This document shows positions 34,694 to 46,717 of a stretch of 64,000 nucleotides of DNA, in pieces; position 1 is the first letter of the stretch; the number at the start of each line of letters is the position of its first letter. The stretch comes from Chaetorhynchus papuensis. Its lineage: Eukaryota; Chordata; Aves; Passeriformes; Rhipiduridae. The stretch spans positions 372,001-436,000 of the forward strand of contig VWYX01000014.1 of the NCBI GenBank assembly GCA_013396525.1, in the 5' to 3' direction. The position numbers and the translations under genes are program-made. The notes beneath the pieces are model-generated. The model searched no databases and had not been told where the DNA came from. It worked only from the letters and a program-made list of their open reading frames with translations.

Positions 34694-37600
34694 CTGGTTA
34701 AAAGAAACAGAGCAAGCGAGATTTAATTTTATCTGCTGATGGCAAATACTTGTTCAGTGCATCTGAATGATGTGAATCCCTTCTGCACACACAGGCTTAG
34801 ACTTACTCTCACCCCCGTGAGGTCAGAGTACTTTTGCTCTACAGATCTAGTCTCAGTCCTGGTCAGACCCATGATGAAAACTCCCTGGGTTTCAGTGGGT
34901 CTAAGCGAATGCTGTGACTAGCAGAACATGCAGGTGTTCCTTTTGTTCTAGTTTTAAGTGATTAGAAATATATTTAGGCGCACTCTCAGTAAGACACTCT
35001 TCAATTTAATTCAGAATTCAGGTAGGAGTTCAATTAGGGTATGAACCACAGTAGTTGAGTAGGACCAACTTCTGTGTGCAGACAAAATCTGAGAGAGCAA
35101 GTCTCTGGCCTTTGGGGCTGTACTTTCTGTCATTGTCACAGCCTGATGAGGGATAATGCTGGGAGCAGCCCCACTTGATGGAGGTGGGCAGAGAGTAGGG
35201 AGTACAGAGTGCTCCAGTCACTGTTTTCTTCCTTGTCCCCTGGAGTTTTGACTGATTGTCAATCAAAAACATTGACTGACAATCGTAAAGCCAGTGCTAC
35301 TGCTGTTAGGTTTGGATTTGGGAGAAACAGTCTATCAAGTGCTATCTTTTAACAAGTGGCCACAGGGCTCCAGCGACGCTGCTGCTGCAGTGGCTCTGAG
35401 CACAGCCAGGTGTGGGGCTTCTCTCCGTTCAGCCACAGGGATTTGTTGCTCAGCAGTGAGGTTAACAGCCAGTCATCCGGGTGTAGTGCTGGGGCTGGCC
35501 CTCAGCTGTGGGCTTAACAAAAAGGAGATTTCTTTTACAAGCTAAGATCTTTGTTGTCTCAGTGATGGTTGAAGCCCATGACTTGTGAAGAGTGTCTGTC
35601 TATTACATCTTTTCAATATATTGTATGAGTAATTAAAATAAATCATAGGTGTTGTCTAAGTAGCAGATAGTGGATTCTGGTTTTAAAAGAGGTACTGGGT
35701 TTTCTCTTTTCCCTGACGTCCCCCAAGTACAGTCTCTCTGTCTCAGCTCTGCTTTAATTAGCTCTGAAGTGATCTAATTACGTCTGTTCACAATAGTCTC
35801 TCCCAGTCTTGAAACCTGTGGAACTGCTCTGGTGGGAAACTTATTTTAAAGCATTTTAAAATTACTTCAGTTTTGTGCCATTACTTACGCAGTTCTTTAG
35901 AGTGAGGTCTGCTCCGTGCAGGATCAGGAGCCGGATGATTTTGTAGCGGTTCAGCCTCACGGCGTCGTGCATTGGTGTGTCCCCTTCCTAGAGACAGGGA
36001 GCACAGCGTCAGCACTGCCGGGCCAGCACTGCCAGCCAGCCGCAGCTGCACAGGGATGCCCACAGCGATTCCCCCCGGCCAGCGGAGCTGTGCAGGCACA
36101 CAGCAGCGTGGTGCTGGGGGCAGGTGAGCGGTGTCGGTGCTTACCCTGTCTCTGGCGTTGAGATCGGCTTCACAGGCGATGAGGTGCTCTCCGCAGTCGT
36201 AGCGACCTGTTCGCACAGCCACGTGCAAGGGCGTGCTGAGCAGCTGAGGGGGCAGGGGAGGGAGTGGTCAGTGGCATGGAACAGCTAAAAACTGCTTCAA
36301 AAACAGCTACCAGGAGTTATCTACTGGGAGTAAGGGTCAGCTTTTCGTCTCCAATTAAAAATCTGCAGAGTTCCAGAAGCACATACCTTGTCTCTTGCAT
36401 TTATGTTTATCCCTTTGTCCAGTAAGAATTTCAGAACATCCAGATTCCCTCCCCGGCATGCCCAGTGCAGAGCTGTAGAATGAAGCTTTAATAGGAAAAA
36501 GAAATTAAAAGTATTTTAATACATCGTTATATTACAAAAACTATTTTTATCAAATTTCTAAATTAATCCAAGTTAATTTTTATGCAATTTAACCTAGAGC
36601 ACTTCACTGTGATCACTGAATTGTTTCTAGTAACAGCTTTTCTTATTTTGCCTTAATTTCTGCAGTACTGTGAATTTCTCACTCTTCACACTCACTGCAT
36701 ATTGCTCCTAAAGACAGACATCTTGGCAACACTGCTGTGAGAGAGGATGCGTTTTGTCTATTCTGTGAGCTTAGAAGTTATCTTTAGCCAGGTATATGGC
36801 TCGTAGTTAATATTTTTTTATTCAATGCCTTTGTGTTCTAAAATGCATAGAAATGAAGCTCAAGGGAAAGAATAGTTCTCTTTAAAAAACAAACAAATTC
36901 CCAAGTTATGCAAGTCCACAAAGTGAATTAAAACCCTTTTCCTCTACAAGATTTAGTATATCTGCCCTGAGCTGTGCTGGAAAGAGTGGAATGTCCCTTG
37001 ATGGTCCCGCTCTGCCTGTCTTTCCTCCTCTTTCTCACCCTCCGTGAGCACTGGTGGGTTAAGCGAGGGGGAGGAAGGCTGCTCAGCAAAGGGACAAAGA
37101 GCAGAGCAAAGGGACAAAGAGCAGAGAAGCCAAGAAACAGCTGCAGAAGCTGTTGATACTCAGGAACCCCTGTGGCTGGCATTCCAGAGGAGCAGGGGGC
37201 TCTCCTGAGCACAGCCTGGAAATCCTGGTGGCGAATGTGCGCGTCGTGCTGACCCTGGGTAGCGCTGTCCCTCGAGGTATCTCAGCACCTGCTTCAGGCT
37301 GCCCTCAGCTCTCTTACCCTACCCGAGGCTTTGTTGTTTGTGGCACTCTGCTGGCCAGCGCTTCCTGTGCTTTCCAACAACCGTTTTGGCACAGGGAGGC
37401 CGACACTCCCTCCTGAGACCTCTTCTCAACAATGTTATTTTAAGGATAAGCTTAAAAGACATTGTAAGGCCTTTTAATACTCCTCGTCTATAGGGAGCAT
37501 TTCTATAAATGCTTCTCCTGGCACGTATAAAACAATGAGCAGGTTTTGGAAAGAGGTGTGAGTGGGTGTGCATACCATGTCCTTCTGTTCAAGCCGGGCT

Positions 37601-40600
37601 CCAGCTTCCACCAGCTTTTTCACCACCTCTAGATGTCCTTCAGAGCACGCCCTGTGCAGTGCAGTGCGTTTGAACTGGCAATTGAAACAGTGCAAAGTCA
37701 GACATTACATATGGCACAAAGATACCTTTAAATCTCTTCTCCCCTCCTCCATAGGATGATGGCAGATACATGCTCCATGCTGATTCCTTTTAAAGAGCCA
37801 ATTCTTTTGACACGTGAAATCTGCTAAATTTTAGTAGCAACCTGATAGTTGAGAGCTGCCTAGCCAGCATTTTAAAGGATGGCAGAAGTATCTGCAGTAT
37901 GGCATCCAGATTTAAAATGATGCCCGTTGAGTTCCCCATCCAACATGCTACGCTGTGTTTTGCAAATGCAGCTTATGCAGTATGGAGTGTGAGGGCAGCC
38001 ACTTATTTCTGTTATTCTGCAGACAAATTTCTTATCTCCTTTTCCATAGCATTGGAAGATCACCTGTTATGGAAAATCAGGTTCTCCTGGGCACCAACAT
38101 CTTTCTTTTAAATATAAAGACTCTTTTAAGGTAATATGACTTTGAAGGGTCTCAGTGGCCACTAGAAAACTTGATGTACAAAACTTCCAGAATTTATTTA
38201 CTTCCCCCACCCCTTTTTTCCTTTCATAAGAGTGGAATCTACAAAACCTCATGGTCAAAGTTATTTTTGCTCTCTTCTGTAGTAGGCTTTGCATTAGGAA
38301 GAAAACTGTACCTTATCACAGACATTTGGATCCCCTTTGTCTGACAGGTATTTTTCAATTACTGGCAACTTATTCTCCAGTGCAGCTTTGAAGAATGTGG
38401 GGATATCCACAGGTCCTGTCTGATGGAAAGAATATAGAGAGCATGACTGTGTGTGGCACAAACCCCCATTAGTGCTTTCCCAGAATAAGGTACTTTGAAG
38501 TAACTTACAAGAACTTCTGGTTCAGGTTTCTTTAAAACAGGCACTTTCACTTTCTTGCATTTTTTCTTCTTCTTCAGCTGAATAATTTTTTCAAGATCTT
38601 CCAAGTTTTCAAGTTTTGACCTGGCCTCTAATTTCTTCTTCTTCAGCTGAAACAAATCATGGAAGGCAGCAAGTTGAGCTGTGTGACCACATCTCCCTTT
38701 CAGAGTGGCAGGACAGCAGTGTGATACTGTTCAGCTGAATTCAATTGAAACTGGATGAACTTTGAAATACATTGTCTGTTTTAATTTTTTTTTTATTTGC
38801 AGATAGGGCTAACTGACCATTAGAATAAGTTGCTAACTATGTGAGAAATTCTACCTCATCTATAGTTTTTCATATACCATTAGACCTCTTCCTAGCTTCT
38901 TCTTGAGCCATGGGTTGGGACATGAATTTAGACCAGGAGTCAGGGCAGCACTGAAGTCTCTTCTGGCACTGGCAATTTAAAAATCTCATGTGCAGCTTAT
39001 GAGAGCTGGAAAGCTCCTGCAGTTTTAGCTGACTTCCACCAAGCGATTTTCTTTAATCACTTATTTTTTAGTGATGCAGCCCCTGATTTATTGGAACTTA
39101 ATTCTCTTTGCTTAAAAACATACCCTCAACTGAAGAACAAGATTTAGAATGATCTTAGTATTTCAGTCAGCAAGTGTTGTTACATTTTGGGAAGCCACAA
39201 AGAATGTCCTCAGTGTCCTTGGTGAGGCAGTTCAATAACTGTTTAAGGCTTCTCCAAACCTGCTTGTAAAAAGCATCTGGGCATGAAGTCAGTGTGGGGC
39301 CATGCTGACACCAAGGGCAAATGTGTTGGCTGAACTGAGATCCCATGAGGTGTCCTTGACTTCAGAAGGAGATTCACAAACAGGGGGGAACTCAGGGTGA
39401 ATACAGATGACAGATCCTGTCCCACGGTGTGATTAAGGGTAAATACACTGGTGACACCCTGTCATATGGCATACAGTTTTGTCAACTGAATTCTTATTCA
39501 AGTTATTTCCACCTCTTCTTTTTATTGTTCTCTGCATTTCTGGTTTGCTCTGCAGATCATTGGCCTAATGGAAAATAATTTTGCTGACTGTGAATCAACT
39601 GGAAACCCACAAAGTTCTTAGGAACCTACTTTGAAGGAACTCAAAAAAAAACCCCTCTGTAGCCAGTAATGATGTCTCTGTTGAAGTTTAAGAAGTAGTT
39701 TTTATTCTAATGTTTCTGGGACTGACTTTCTCACTCTTCATTTTTTAGAACAAAGTCTTATTCCCCCTGCTAAACTTTATCATTTCCAAATTGCTTTAAA
39801 TTTTTAGGCCAGTTGATTGCTTATTCACAAAAAGAAATTAAAGATATTACAGCTACTGTGTTTTGGGGGGAAAAAGCTTCAGTTCTTAGGGATTTCTTAG
39901 GGATCTCCCTTCTAGAGAGAATTGTCATGCTCCAGGAATAGAAAATGGTACCTTCTGTAGACTAGTATGAGTTTCATTTGTAACTGTTCTTCCCAAATGT
40001 GCTGGTAAATGTAATGCTGTGTTTTCATAAAAAGAACATTTTCATAGTAAGTAAGGCTTCTGGCTTGAGAAATGCACTCTTACATCTTTTGTGGGTTAGT
40101 TGTTTTTGGTAGCAGTCATTAGGTGTGCAAGCTGAAGGTGTCTCACCGGCTCTGATTGCCCCCCCCCTCACTGACAGCCAGCAGCAGGTGATCCCTGGGC
40201 AGCAGGAGCCCTCAGGGTTCCAGTCAGACAGCACAGGGGGTGTTTTAGGTTCTGCCTCAGAGTGTTACTGCCTGCACCCAGAGGCTACAGAGGTGAGCAG
40301 GTCTCCGTGGTCTTCGGTGGACTTTAGACCAACCTCCTTTCGTGGTGGTCTCCCAAGGGCTTTTCTAGCTCACATGCATGTATTTCTAACTTAGAGAGAG
40401 GCAAAACTTCGAGGACTGCAGCAGGAAATGCACAGAGCATGATAAAAATCCAAGCAGAAAACCCAAGAGCCTACCTCTGCTTCTAGTTTTTTCTCCTTCT
40501 CATAAGCCAGATCACCTCGTGTCAGTGAGTGCTCAGGGACTGTCTTTAGGTCCTCCTGCTTCTCCAATCTTACGGCAGCTTCATACTCTCCATTTTTGAA

Positions 40601-41869
40601 GTCCTCTGGGAGGAAGCTGCCGCTCTCTTTATCATCCACCTTCTTCCCCGTCACCTGTAAATGCAAACATTATACAATATAATCAGCAGATTCGTGACTG
40701 CAGTAGCCACCACTGGGAGCATGGATTGCCTGGAGCTGACTGCACCTCATTCCTGCCCTCTCTGGGAGTGTGTGACAGCCAGGGCAGGCCCTTCTGCCCC
40801 TGCCTGGGTGAGCTGTGGGTGCCACTGGCTAGGGCACGTCTCCCATGCAGTTCAATCAGGTTGCTGAGTAATTTCAAGGCTGGTTTATCCATCACTATCA
40901 GTACCAAAGTCCTATTTATAGGAGAATGGCAGAAGCTATGCGGTGCTGTGCACCAGCACAGCTTTCAATAGTTATCAGAAATATTTCCGACGCCAAATTA
41001 AGTGTGTACAAAGAGATAACTTGTTAAACTTTGTAGAGGCTGTTGTGTATTTTAAGAGTGGTTCATGTGGCCTGGACTGCCTTTCTGTTTGATCGCCTTG
41101 TAAAATTGTATTTGTTACAGAGTCTGATACAGAAGAAACAGTCAGAACTTTGCCAAAGAATTTAAGACAGCATTAACTAGTTAATTAGGCATTAATTAGG
41201 CAGTTGTATCTTAACAAAGCCATCTGGGAAAATAAATGCAGTGTTTTACTGAATCATTCCTGTTTTCCCAGTTTCTCCCTCAGATCAGACAGTCTGAATC
41301 CTGCAGTGGAATGTCCCATTACTTGTGGTCTAGACATTATTTTTCAAAGGCTCTTTTACATCATGAACAGCAGTGGCTGTAGAAACTGTTAGTTTATTAG
41401 AAAACAATACTATTATTAAGCTGTTCATTTAGTATTATAAAATGCTGTCGTTTCCCTGCATTAATATGTTGTCCCTTATTAGATTGGAATTACTTAGTGT
41501 GATCATAAGATTACTGGCTTCTAAAGAAATATATAAATTAAAATCAAGGACAAAGTCAAATAAATAGCTAAATTTTGGTTGGTCTTTTCCTGGTGAACTG
41601 TGCTGTTATGCCAAATCCAAACAGCTGTGTACTTGTATCTGTGGTGAGACCCTTTCCCAAGGAAAATTTAAAATGAAAATATAATAATATAACAAACAGT
41701 ATATAAGGGTTTGCACCTAGAGCACAGCAGTGCTGACCTGCTAAATCAGTGATCCGCAAAGGCCATCCTTCTCTGCCTGGTCTAATGACAGTCTAGAAAG
41801 AAAAGTAATTGTGAGTAAATGAAAGAAGGTTGCACCTACCAGCTCTTCTACTTTCATCATCATCGTCAT
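34583..41869 (-). CDS. ANKRD1: Ankyrin repeat domain 1 / cardiac ankyrin repeat protein (9 coding exons)
   Basis: ANKRD1 (CARP) is a stretch- and stress-induced muscle protein that acts as a nuclear cofactor and in the titin N2A complex of the I-band. In transcript order the exons are 41840-41869, 40475-40654, 38509-38646, 38312-38419, 37576-37674, 36387-36485, 36145-36243, 35889-35987 and 34583-34693. All junctions are GT-AG and phase 0. They give 320 codons, close to the human 319. Residues 1-70 are an acidic N-terminus. Residues 71-116 are lysine-rich with heptad leucines, a coiled coil with nuclear-signal-like basic clusters. Ankyrin repeats fill about 125-315. Four exons of exactly 99 bp each encode one 33-residue repeat. 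Introns range from 89 bp to 1.8 kb, and I see nothing in them beyond a small tandem duplication in intron 5. Confidence 0.97.
35889..35987 (-). CDS. ANKRD1: ANKRD1 coding exon 8
   Basis: It encodes 33 codons (residues 252-284), EGDTPMHDAVRLNRYKIIRL through LTLKNC, one ankyrin repeat. Acceptor TCTAG, donor TGC|GTAAGT. Confidence 0.96.
36145..36243 (-). CDS. ANKRD1: ANKRD1 coding exon 7
   Basis: It encodes 33 codons (residues 219-251), LLSTPLHVAVRTGRYDCGEH through LNARDR, a well-kept TPLHVA ankyrin repeat. Acceptor CCCTCAG, donor AGG|GTAAGC. Confidence 0.97.
36387..36485 (-). CDS. ANKRD1: ANKRD1 coding exon 6
   Basis: It encodes 33 codons (residues 186-218), LHSTALHWACRGGNLDVLKF through INARDK, one ankyrin repeat. 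The exon was found by splice signals and homology. Acceptor ATTAAAG has a weak pyrimidine tract; donor AAG|GTATGT. Confidence 0.96.
37085..37124. repeat. Perfect 20-bp tandem duplication
   Basis: AGCAAAGGGACAAAGAGCAG occurs twice head to tail without a mismatch in ANKRD1 intron 5. Perfect identity suggests a recent duplication. Confidence 0.9.
37576..37674 (-). CDS. ANKRD1: ANKRD1 coding exon 5
   Basis: It encodes 33 codons (residues 153-185), FKRTALHRACSEGHLEVVKK through EQKDM, one ankyrin repeat. Acceptor TTGCCAG, donor ATG|GTATGC. Confidence 0.97.
38312..38419 (-). CDS. ANKRD1: ANKRD1 coding exon 4
   Basis: It encodes 36 codons (residues 117-152), TGPVDIPTFFKAALENKLPV through NVCDK, the lead-in ankyrin unit. 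The donor AAG|GTACAG is weak. Acceptor TTTCCATCAG. Confidence 0.94.
38509..38646 (-). CDS. ANKRD1: ANKRD1 coding exon 3
   Basis: It encodes 46 codons (residues 71-116), LKKKKLEARSKLENLEDLEK through KKPEPEVL. Two lysine-rich clusters flank a leucine heptad pattern, consistent with the coiled-coil dimer region and nuclear signals of the family. Acceptor TTTCAG, donor CTT|GTAAGT. Confidence 0.96.
40475..40654 (-). CDS. ANKRD1: ANKRD1 coding exon 2
   Basis: It encodes 60 codons (residues 11-70), VTGKKVDDKE, then FLPEDFKNGEYEAAVRLEKQ and on to KKLEAE. The FLPEDF-GEYEAAV block is the family's conserved N-terminal signature. Acceptor ATTTACAG, donor GAG|GTAGGC. Confidence 0.96.
41840..41869 (-). 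CDS. ANKRD1: ANKRD1 coding exon 1
   Basis: Ten codons, MTMMMKVEEL, with donor CTG|GTAGGT. Four ATG codons occur in the first five. The first is chosen because it is nearest the cap and has A at -3, but starts at codon 3, 4 or 5 cannot be excluded. Confidence 0.9.
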
Positions 41870-41935
41870 GTTTGCTGGTGTTGGAAGGCTGTGCTCCTGT
41901 GGGGCTGACACCTCCCAGGGCTCAGGCCAGCTCTG
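41870..41935 (-). other. ANKRD1: ANKRD1 5'UTR (estimated)
   Basis: A short leader of about 65 bases is inferred from the TATA box position. It contains no upstream ATG. Confidence 0.6.
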
Positions 41936-41958
41936 CAGGGACCACCACGCTCACTGCA

Positions 41959-41966
41959 CTTATATA
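41959..41966 (-). promoter_or_regulatory. ANKRD1: ANKRD1 TATA box
   Basis: In the gene direction it reads TATATAAG, about 90 bases before the ATG, placing the start site near 41930-41936. A TATA-type promoter fits an inducible, tissue-restricted gene. Confidence 0.8.
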
Positions 41967-42037
41967 TCTTTGGGAGAACTGTGCTTGAATGAGATAATGT
42001 TCCAACCTGGGAATCCAAGTATGCCCCTTGCGCTTGC

Positions 42038-42234
42038 CAGCTGAGAGGTGGCTCACACTCATTCCGGACACGTTAACGAGCCAGATCTGGTGTCGAGGCA
42101 GCGAAGGGGCGTCAGCTGGGCGAGGAGGGCTGAGAGCCCCGCGGTCTGACCGCAGCAGGACGGGAATCGGAATGAAATGTGAGCTCATCATTCCTTTGGC
42201 AATGACTGCACTGCTCAGCAATGAGAGTCATTCC
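42038..42234 (-). promoter_or_regulatory. ANKRD1: ANKRD1 proximal promoter: M-CAT/TEAD cluster with E-boxes
   Basis: Four CATTCC cores lie at 42060-42065, 42169-42174 (opposite strand), 42189-42194 and 42229-42234. The third continues as CATTCCT, the classical muscle M-CAT. Two CAGCTG E-boxes lie at 42038-42043 and 42113-42118. ANKRD1 is an established YAP/TEAD target, so the cluster fits. Individual site function is inference. Confidence 0.65.
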
Positions 42235-45200
42235 GTGCTCCCAGTGCCCACTAGGACAGCTGTCTGTTGATACAGCATTATAACTTCATCTTCTTCTTTT
42301 TTCTTTTTTTTTAACTGACATTCAGATGACTGTAAGACACTGGAAAGGGTAAGTGGCCTATGTACAATGCTCATAGCAATATCATACTGATAAATGGATT
42401 AGTACCTCTGAAGTCTCGAAAAGCCATTATTTTCATTGCTATTTATTCTTGGATGATAAACACTTTTAGGGGAAAGGCTTTTTCTCATCATGATGACAGT
42501 CTTCTATATTTGTTGGAAGGAATTCTCTGAAGGGATTACTGTCCCAGAATGATGTCTCTGGTGCTAAAAGGGCCTATGACATGATAAGTTACAATCAGTG
42601 TAAGGTATCAAAACAGTAAGATTTGCATTTTTCTGGACACTTATCAATTATTATAAGCCAAATAATAAATTATGTTCTACTATGCGAAAGGAAAACAAAA
42701 AAGAAAACTTAATACTGTTTTCTCAGGCAATATTTTCCTTCTGGATATGAGGTAATAGGGGCCCAGAAGGGATTTGTTTATTTTTTAGGATAAGAGGAGA
42801 TACACACAAATATATGCTGATAATGTGTGTGTTTTGGGGAAAAAGAGCTAATGAATCCTTTGGGAAAACTTTTCTTATGCCATGAATCAGAGTCATCTGG
42901 AATCAGGAGAATGATCACCAGCAGAAGGCAGTTTTATAAGAGGAAGATGCACTAATCTCTGCATTCAGAGTGTGGATAAATGCCAAGAAACATCAGTTCT
43001 GTGACTGTGCAATGCCTGGGGCTCCTGTCTGGTGAGGTATGCGGGTCACCTGGCTGAAATGAATACAGCAGCCCAGGTGCTTCAAGTACGACATGTACAT
43101 AAGTGCTTCACCAAATCGAGCCCTAGCTCGGGGGTTGTTTATATCATTAGCATCATTAGCATGCTGCATTCCTGACATTGACCTTTCAAGGTGTCTCTCC
43201 TCTGAACTATCCCCCAGTAATCCGAGTACGTCCAAACTTGTCCTCTGGTGCCCATCAAACCTATGCCCTCCCTTTCCCTGAAATGAAGCTGGACATCAGG
43301 TGGTTCCTTTACCACTCAGAATATATATGACATTAGGGGATGAGTCCCAGAACTAAAATAGAGTATGTGCTAGCTACACAACCTTTCAGAACGTTTTTTT
43401 CCAATCTTAAGTACAGCAATGCTATCATCCCCTAGTGGTATGTTCTGAATCACACTGCCAGGCTTTTTTTCACTGCAATTTTGTGCTCCTGCTAAATGTC
43501 TCTATGACAAGAAGCAGCTCTGGCTTTTTCTTGTGTTGTCACAGCTTACCTCAATCTGTTCAGTTGCGTGACTTTTATTGTGCCTTAAAATCCAACCCTA
43601 ACAGGATGGCTGCATAGAGTGCTTCTAGTTTAGTGGAAACAGATCACAGCAGAGACCTGATGCAGAAAGAGAAATGTAGAGGTTTGCTTTTAGAACAAGA
43701 ACTCTTTAAGGAACTGTGAGCTTCCTCTGGACTTGGTTTTTTGAAGCTTACTTATCCCTTTTTTTTGTGTAATTTAGCAGCCTGATATATAAAACTGACT
43801 CCGCAAAACCTAAAGTGGAAACATTAAGTGGACAGATCTTCCTCTGCAAATGGTACATAAATCCAGAGCAAGAGTAGCTTTACAGGAAACCTCAGTGCTC
43901 AGAGGGGAAACAGAAACCAAGTTCTCACAAGTGCTACCACAACACCAAAGCTCCTTTGTCTTTAAAACATCCCATCCCTCGTGACTAAAAGAATAATAAA
44001 GAATAGAATATTCCTCCATTATCCCAAGTTTCTATTTTAAAATAGCGGCACCCCGAGACTCACTTTAACCAAAGGCTGGGATCTAAATTAACCTAACAGT
44101 AAATGCTTTTAAGCTAAATGTCATGTAAACAAAGGCAGCACTACTGAAATAACAGAAATGCACCAATTTGTATCAGCTAATACTCTGGGCTTATCACTAT
44201 TGCTTAATATTGGAGGGGGAAGTAGTGTAATGAGCTTGTAACCTTGTACTGGACGGTAACCACTCAATCACCTTTCATCAAGTGATTTCTCGTTAAGGTG
44301 GTAATAGCAGATGGTCAGTGGGTGATGTGTAACAGGAATCTGAAAAACTCTTGCCACTCCGCTGAAGGATAAGGGCAGAGCAATCATCTGCAAGGTGTGA
44401 GGCAACTGGATATTGTCACAAAAATCCTCCACAGAGAAACACGAAAGGACAGTAGGCTCAGCATGACAGGGAGAAAACTGTAGCACATCCTGTTCCCTGC
44501 TACCAAAAAGGAACTGTCTGACTCGACTAAAGAATGTTTGTAATTATTTTTTTTAAGTGATTAATGGTAGAGTGAACGTATCATGTGTGATACAAATGAT
44601 ATTGCTGCCTCCTGTCCAGTGTGTGACCATCGTGTTTTCACAGTGTCACTGCTCTACTCGTCTATCTTACATCTTCCAGCACTCTGCCCTTGGCTCTGTC
44701 CATGCACCCACAGATGCTGCCCTTGGATGCCACTGTGCCTGGCTGCCTCTTGTCCTCTTCCTGCTGCTAAGTAAAGGTATGAAAAGATCAGTTGCTGGGG
44801 AGTGGTTATGCACCTAAGAGGTTGTTGAGCCAGCAAACTGTTCCACGTGTGTGCAGTCAAAGATAAATCCATAACCAAGGTACACAGAAGAAGTAGCAAC
44901 CCACAGATCACTCCTCTTGGATTAGCGATGTGTTGGTGTGTAATGGCTTATTTATTTTGCACTATGGGTGAGCATCCAGCACGCCTTACATATCCACATG
45001 CAACAGAGCAGTGCACAATTGCACCTTGCAAGAAGTGCATTTATTTCCTCCTCTTTCTTTTTAGCTGTTGGTTTTCCATAAAAGGCAGGGAACACTTTTA
45101 TTTGTCTAATGTATACTCTTTGATACTTTGTCAAAAAGGCTGCTGATTTGGGAATGAGTTAACTATGATGTGATAATTATACCCCTCATATTCTAACTTT

Positions 45201-46717
45201 TTAACAGAGGGATATATAAAAAGTGGTCAGGGAATTGCTACATTATCTGATTAGAGACTACTTATCAGTGTGTATTTTTGTGTCTAAAAATGCTAAAGGG
45301 AAGTACATTGTCTTCTCAGAGGAAAAAAATCCCACAAAACTTTTTCACCTAAGAATACAAAGCTAGTCAAGTACAAAATTAGAATGTAAGAAATTATTGA
45401 ATTAAAAGATGAGGTTACAATTCCATTTCATCAGATTGTTATTGAAGAAACAAAGAATTCATAGTCTAGCAGGTTGCTGGTCTGGCCAACACAGTTCTCT
45501 GGTGTCAAAACTCAAAGCAGCCATGAGTCAATAGTTGCATCACTTAGGAAAAGCTTAAAAAAGCCTCTTCAAATTACATAAGGGTTGGGGATTTCACATA
45601 ACAGAAAAAAATACAACTGTGATTTCTATTTAAAAACAAGGTATTTGAATGTATCTGAGGCTGTGAGCTTTGTCATAATGGCATTTCTACAACACGTGAA
45701 TCTAGATAATTCACCTTAATGGATCTCAGCTAATAAGCAAGTGTAGCAAAACACATCAGAAATGTTGTTATCTGTGGTCAGATGGGTTTATCTCTTGGCT
45801 GCTTGCCTTTCTAGTTAGCAATATAGGTCAGGGTCCTTCTGCTCCAGCACACCTGTGCTGATGCTGTTCATGTAATCTCTAACATTTGTATGTGGTAGAT
45901 GATGTACACTATTTCCTCAGCTACTGCAAAAAGGCTTATCTGTGAAAGTGTGGAGTTCTCTTAAAGGTTTCTGCCATTCAGAAATACTCCAGAACAGCTC
46001 CAAGTCAGGCAGGAAAGGAAAAGTGCTTAGAGAATGGTGAGTGCCTGCCTGCAAATCCTGGCAACCTGAGTCATGATCCAGCACTGGCCACTTGCTCTCC
46101 AGCAAAGCAGAGCCAGTAGTTTTGAACGACAGCAAGGGAGAATTCATCTTCTCTCTGGAGAAGCTGTGGCATTTTTAAACTTCATTTTTATTTAGAATTT
46201 CACACTGTCTAACTTAAAGCCTCCAGTTATTGAATCTTGGTATAACTTTGCCTAAAAGCTCCTAAGTACTTTCTCTCATCCCAGTAGAGAAATGCCTTTT
46301 TTTCTCTGTAAGTGTAAGAGGCTGCTATGGTTTTGGGTGATAGAAACATCCCTCTGAAATGCTGCATAGCTTGCACAGGACAAAATCCAGGTCCTAGCTG
46401 TCCTTCTCTCCACTTACATAGCAAAAGCAGCAGCTCAGGAGACACTGGAGAGCTCCACTGGGCAGCAGTGCAAGACTTCACAGGCTGTACCTGAGGAAGT
46501 GATGGTCACTTGCAACTGGCTGCTTCTGTTTTAGGAATTCCACTCTGCAAAGGTGTCAGGTGTTGTGTGGGACTCAAGACAGCAGTGACCAAATAACACC
46601 CAGCCATTACTTTTCCCTGTAACCTTACATTAGAGCACATGTTGAAGTAGTTATCCAACAGGATTCCCAAGTCACTCTCCAGGCAGAATCAACCAAATTG
46701 CATTCCTCCCAAGGGGA

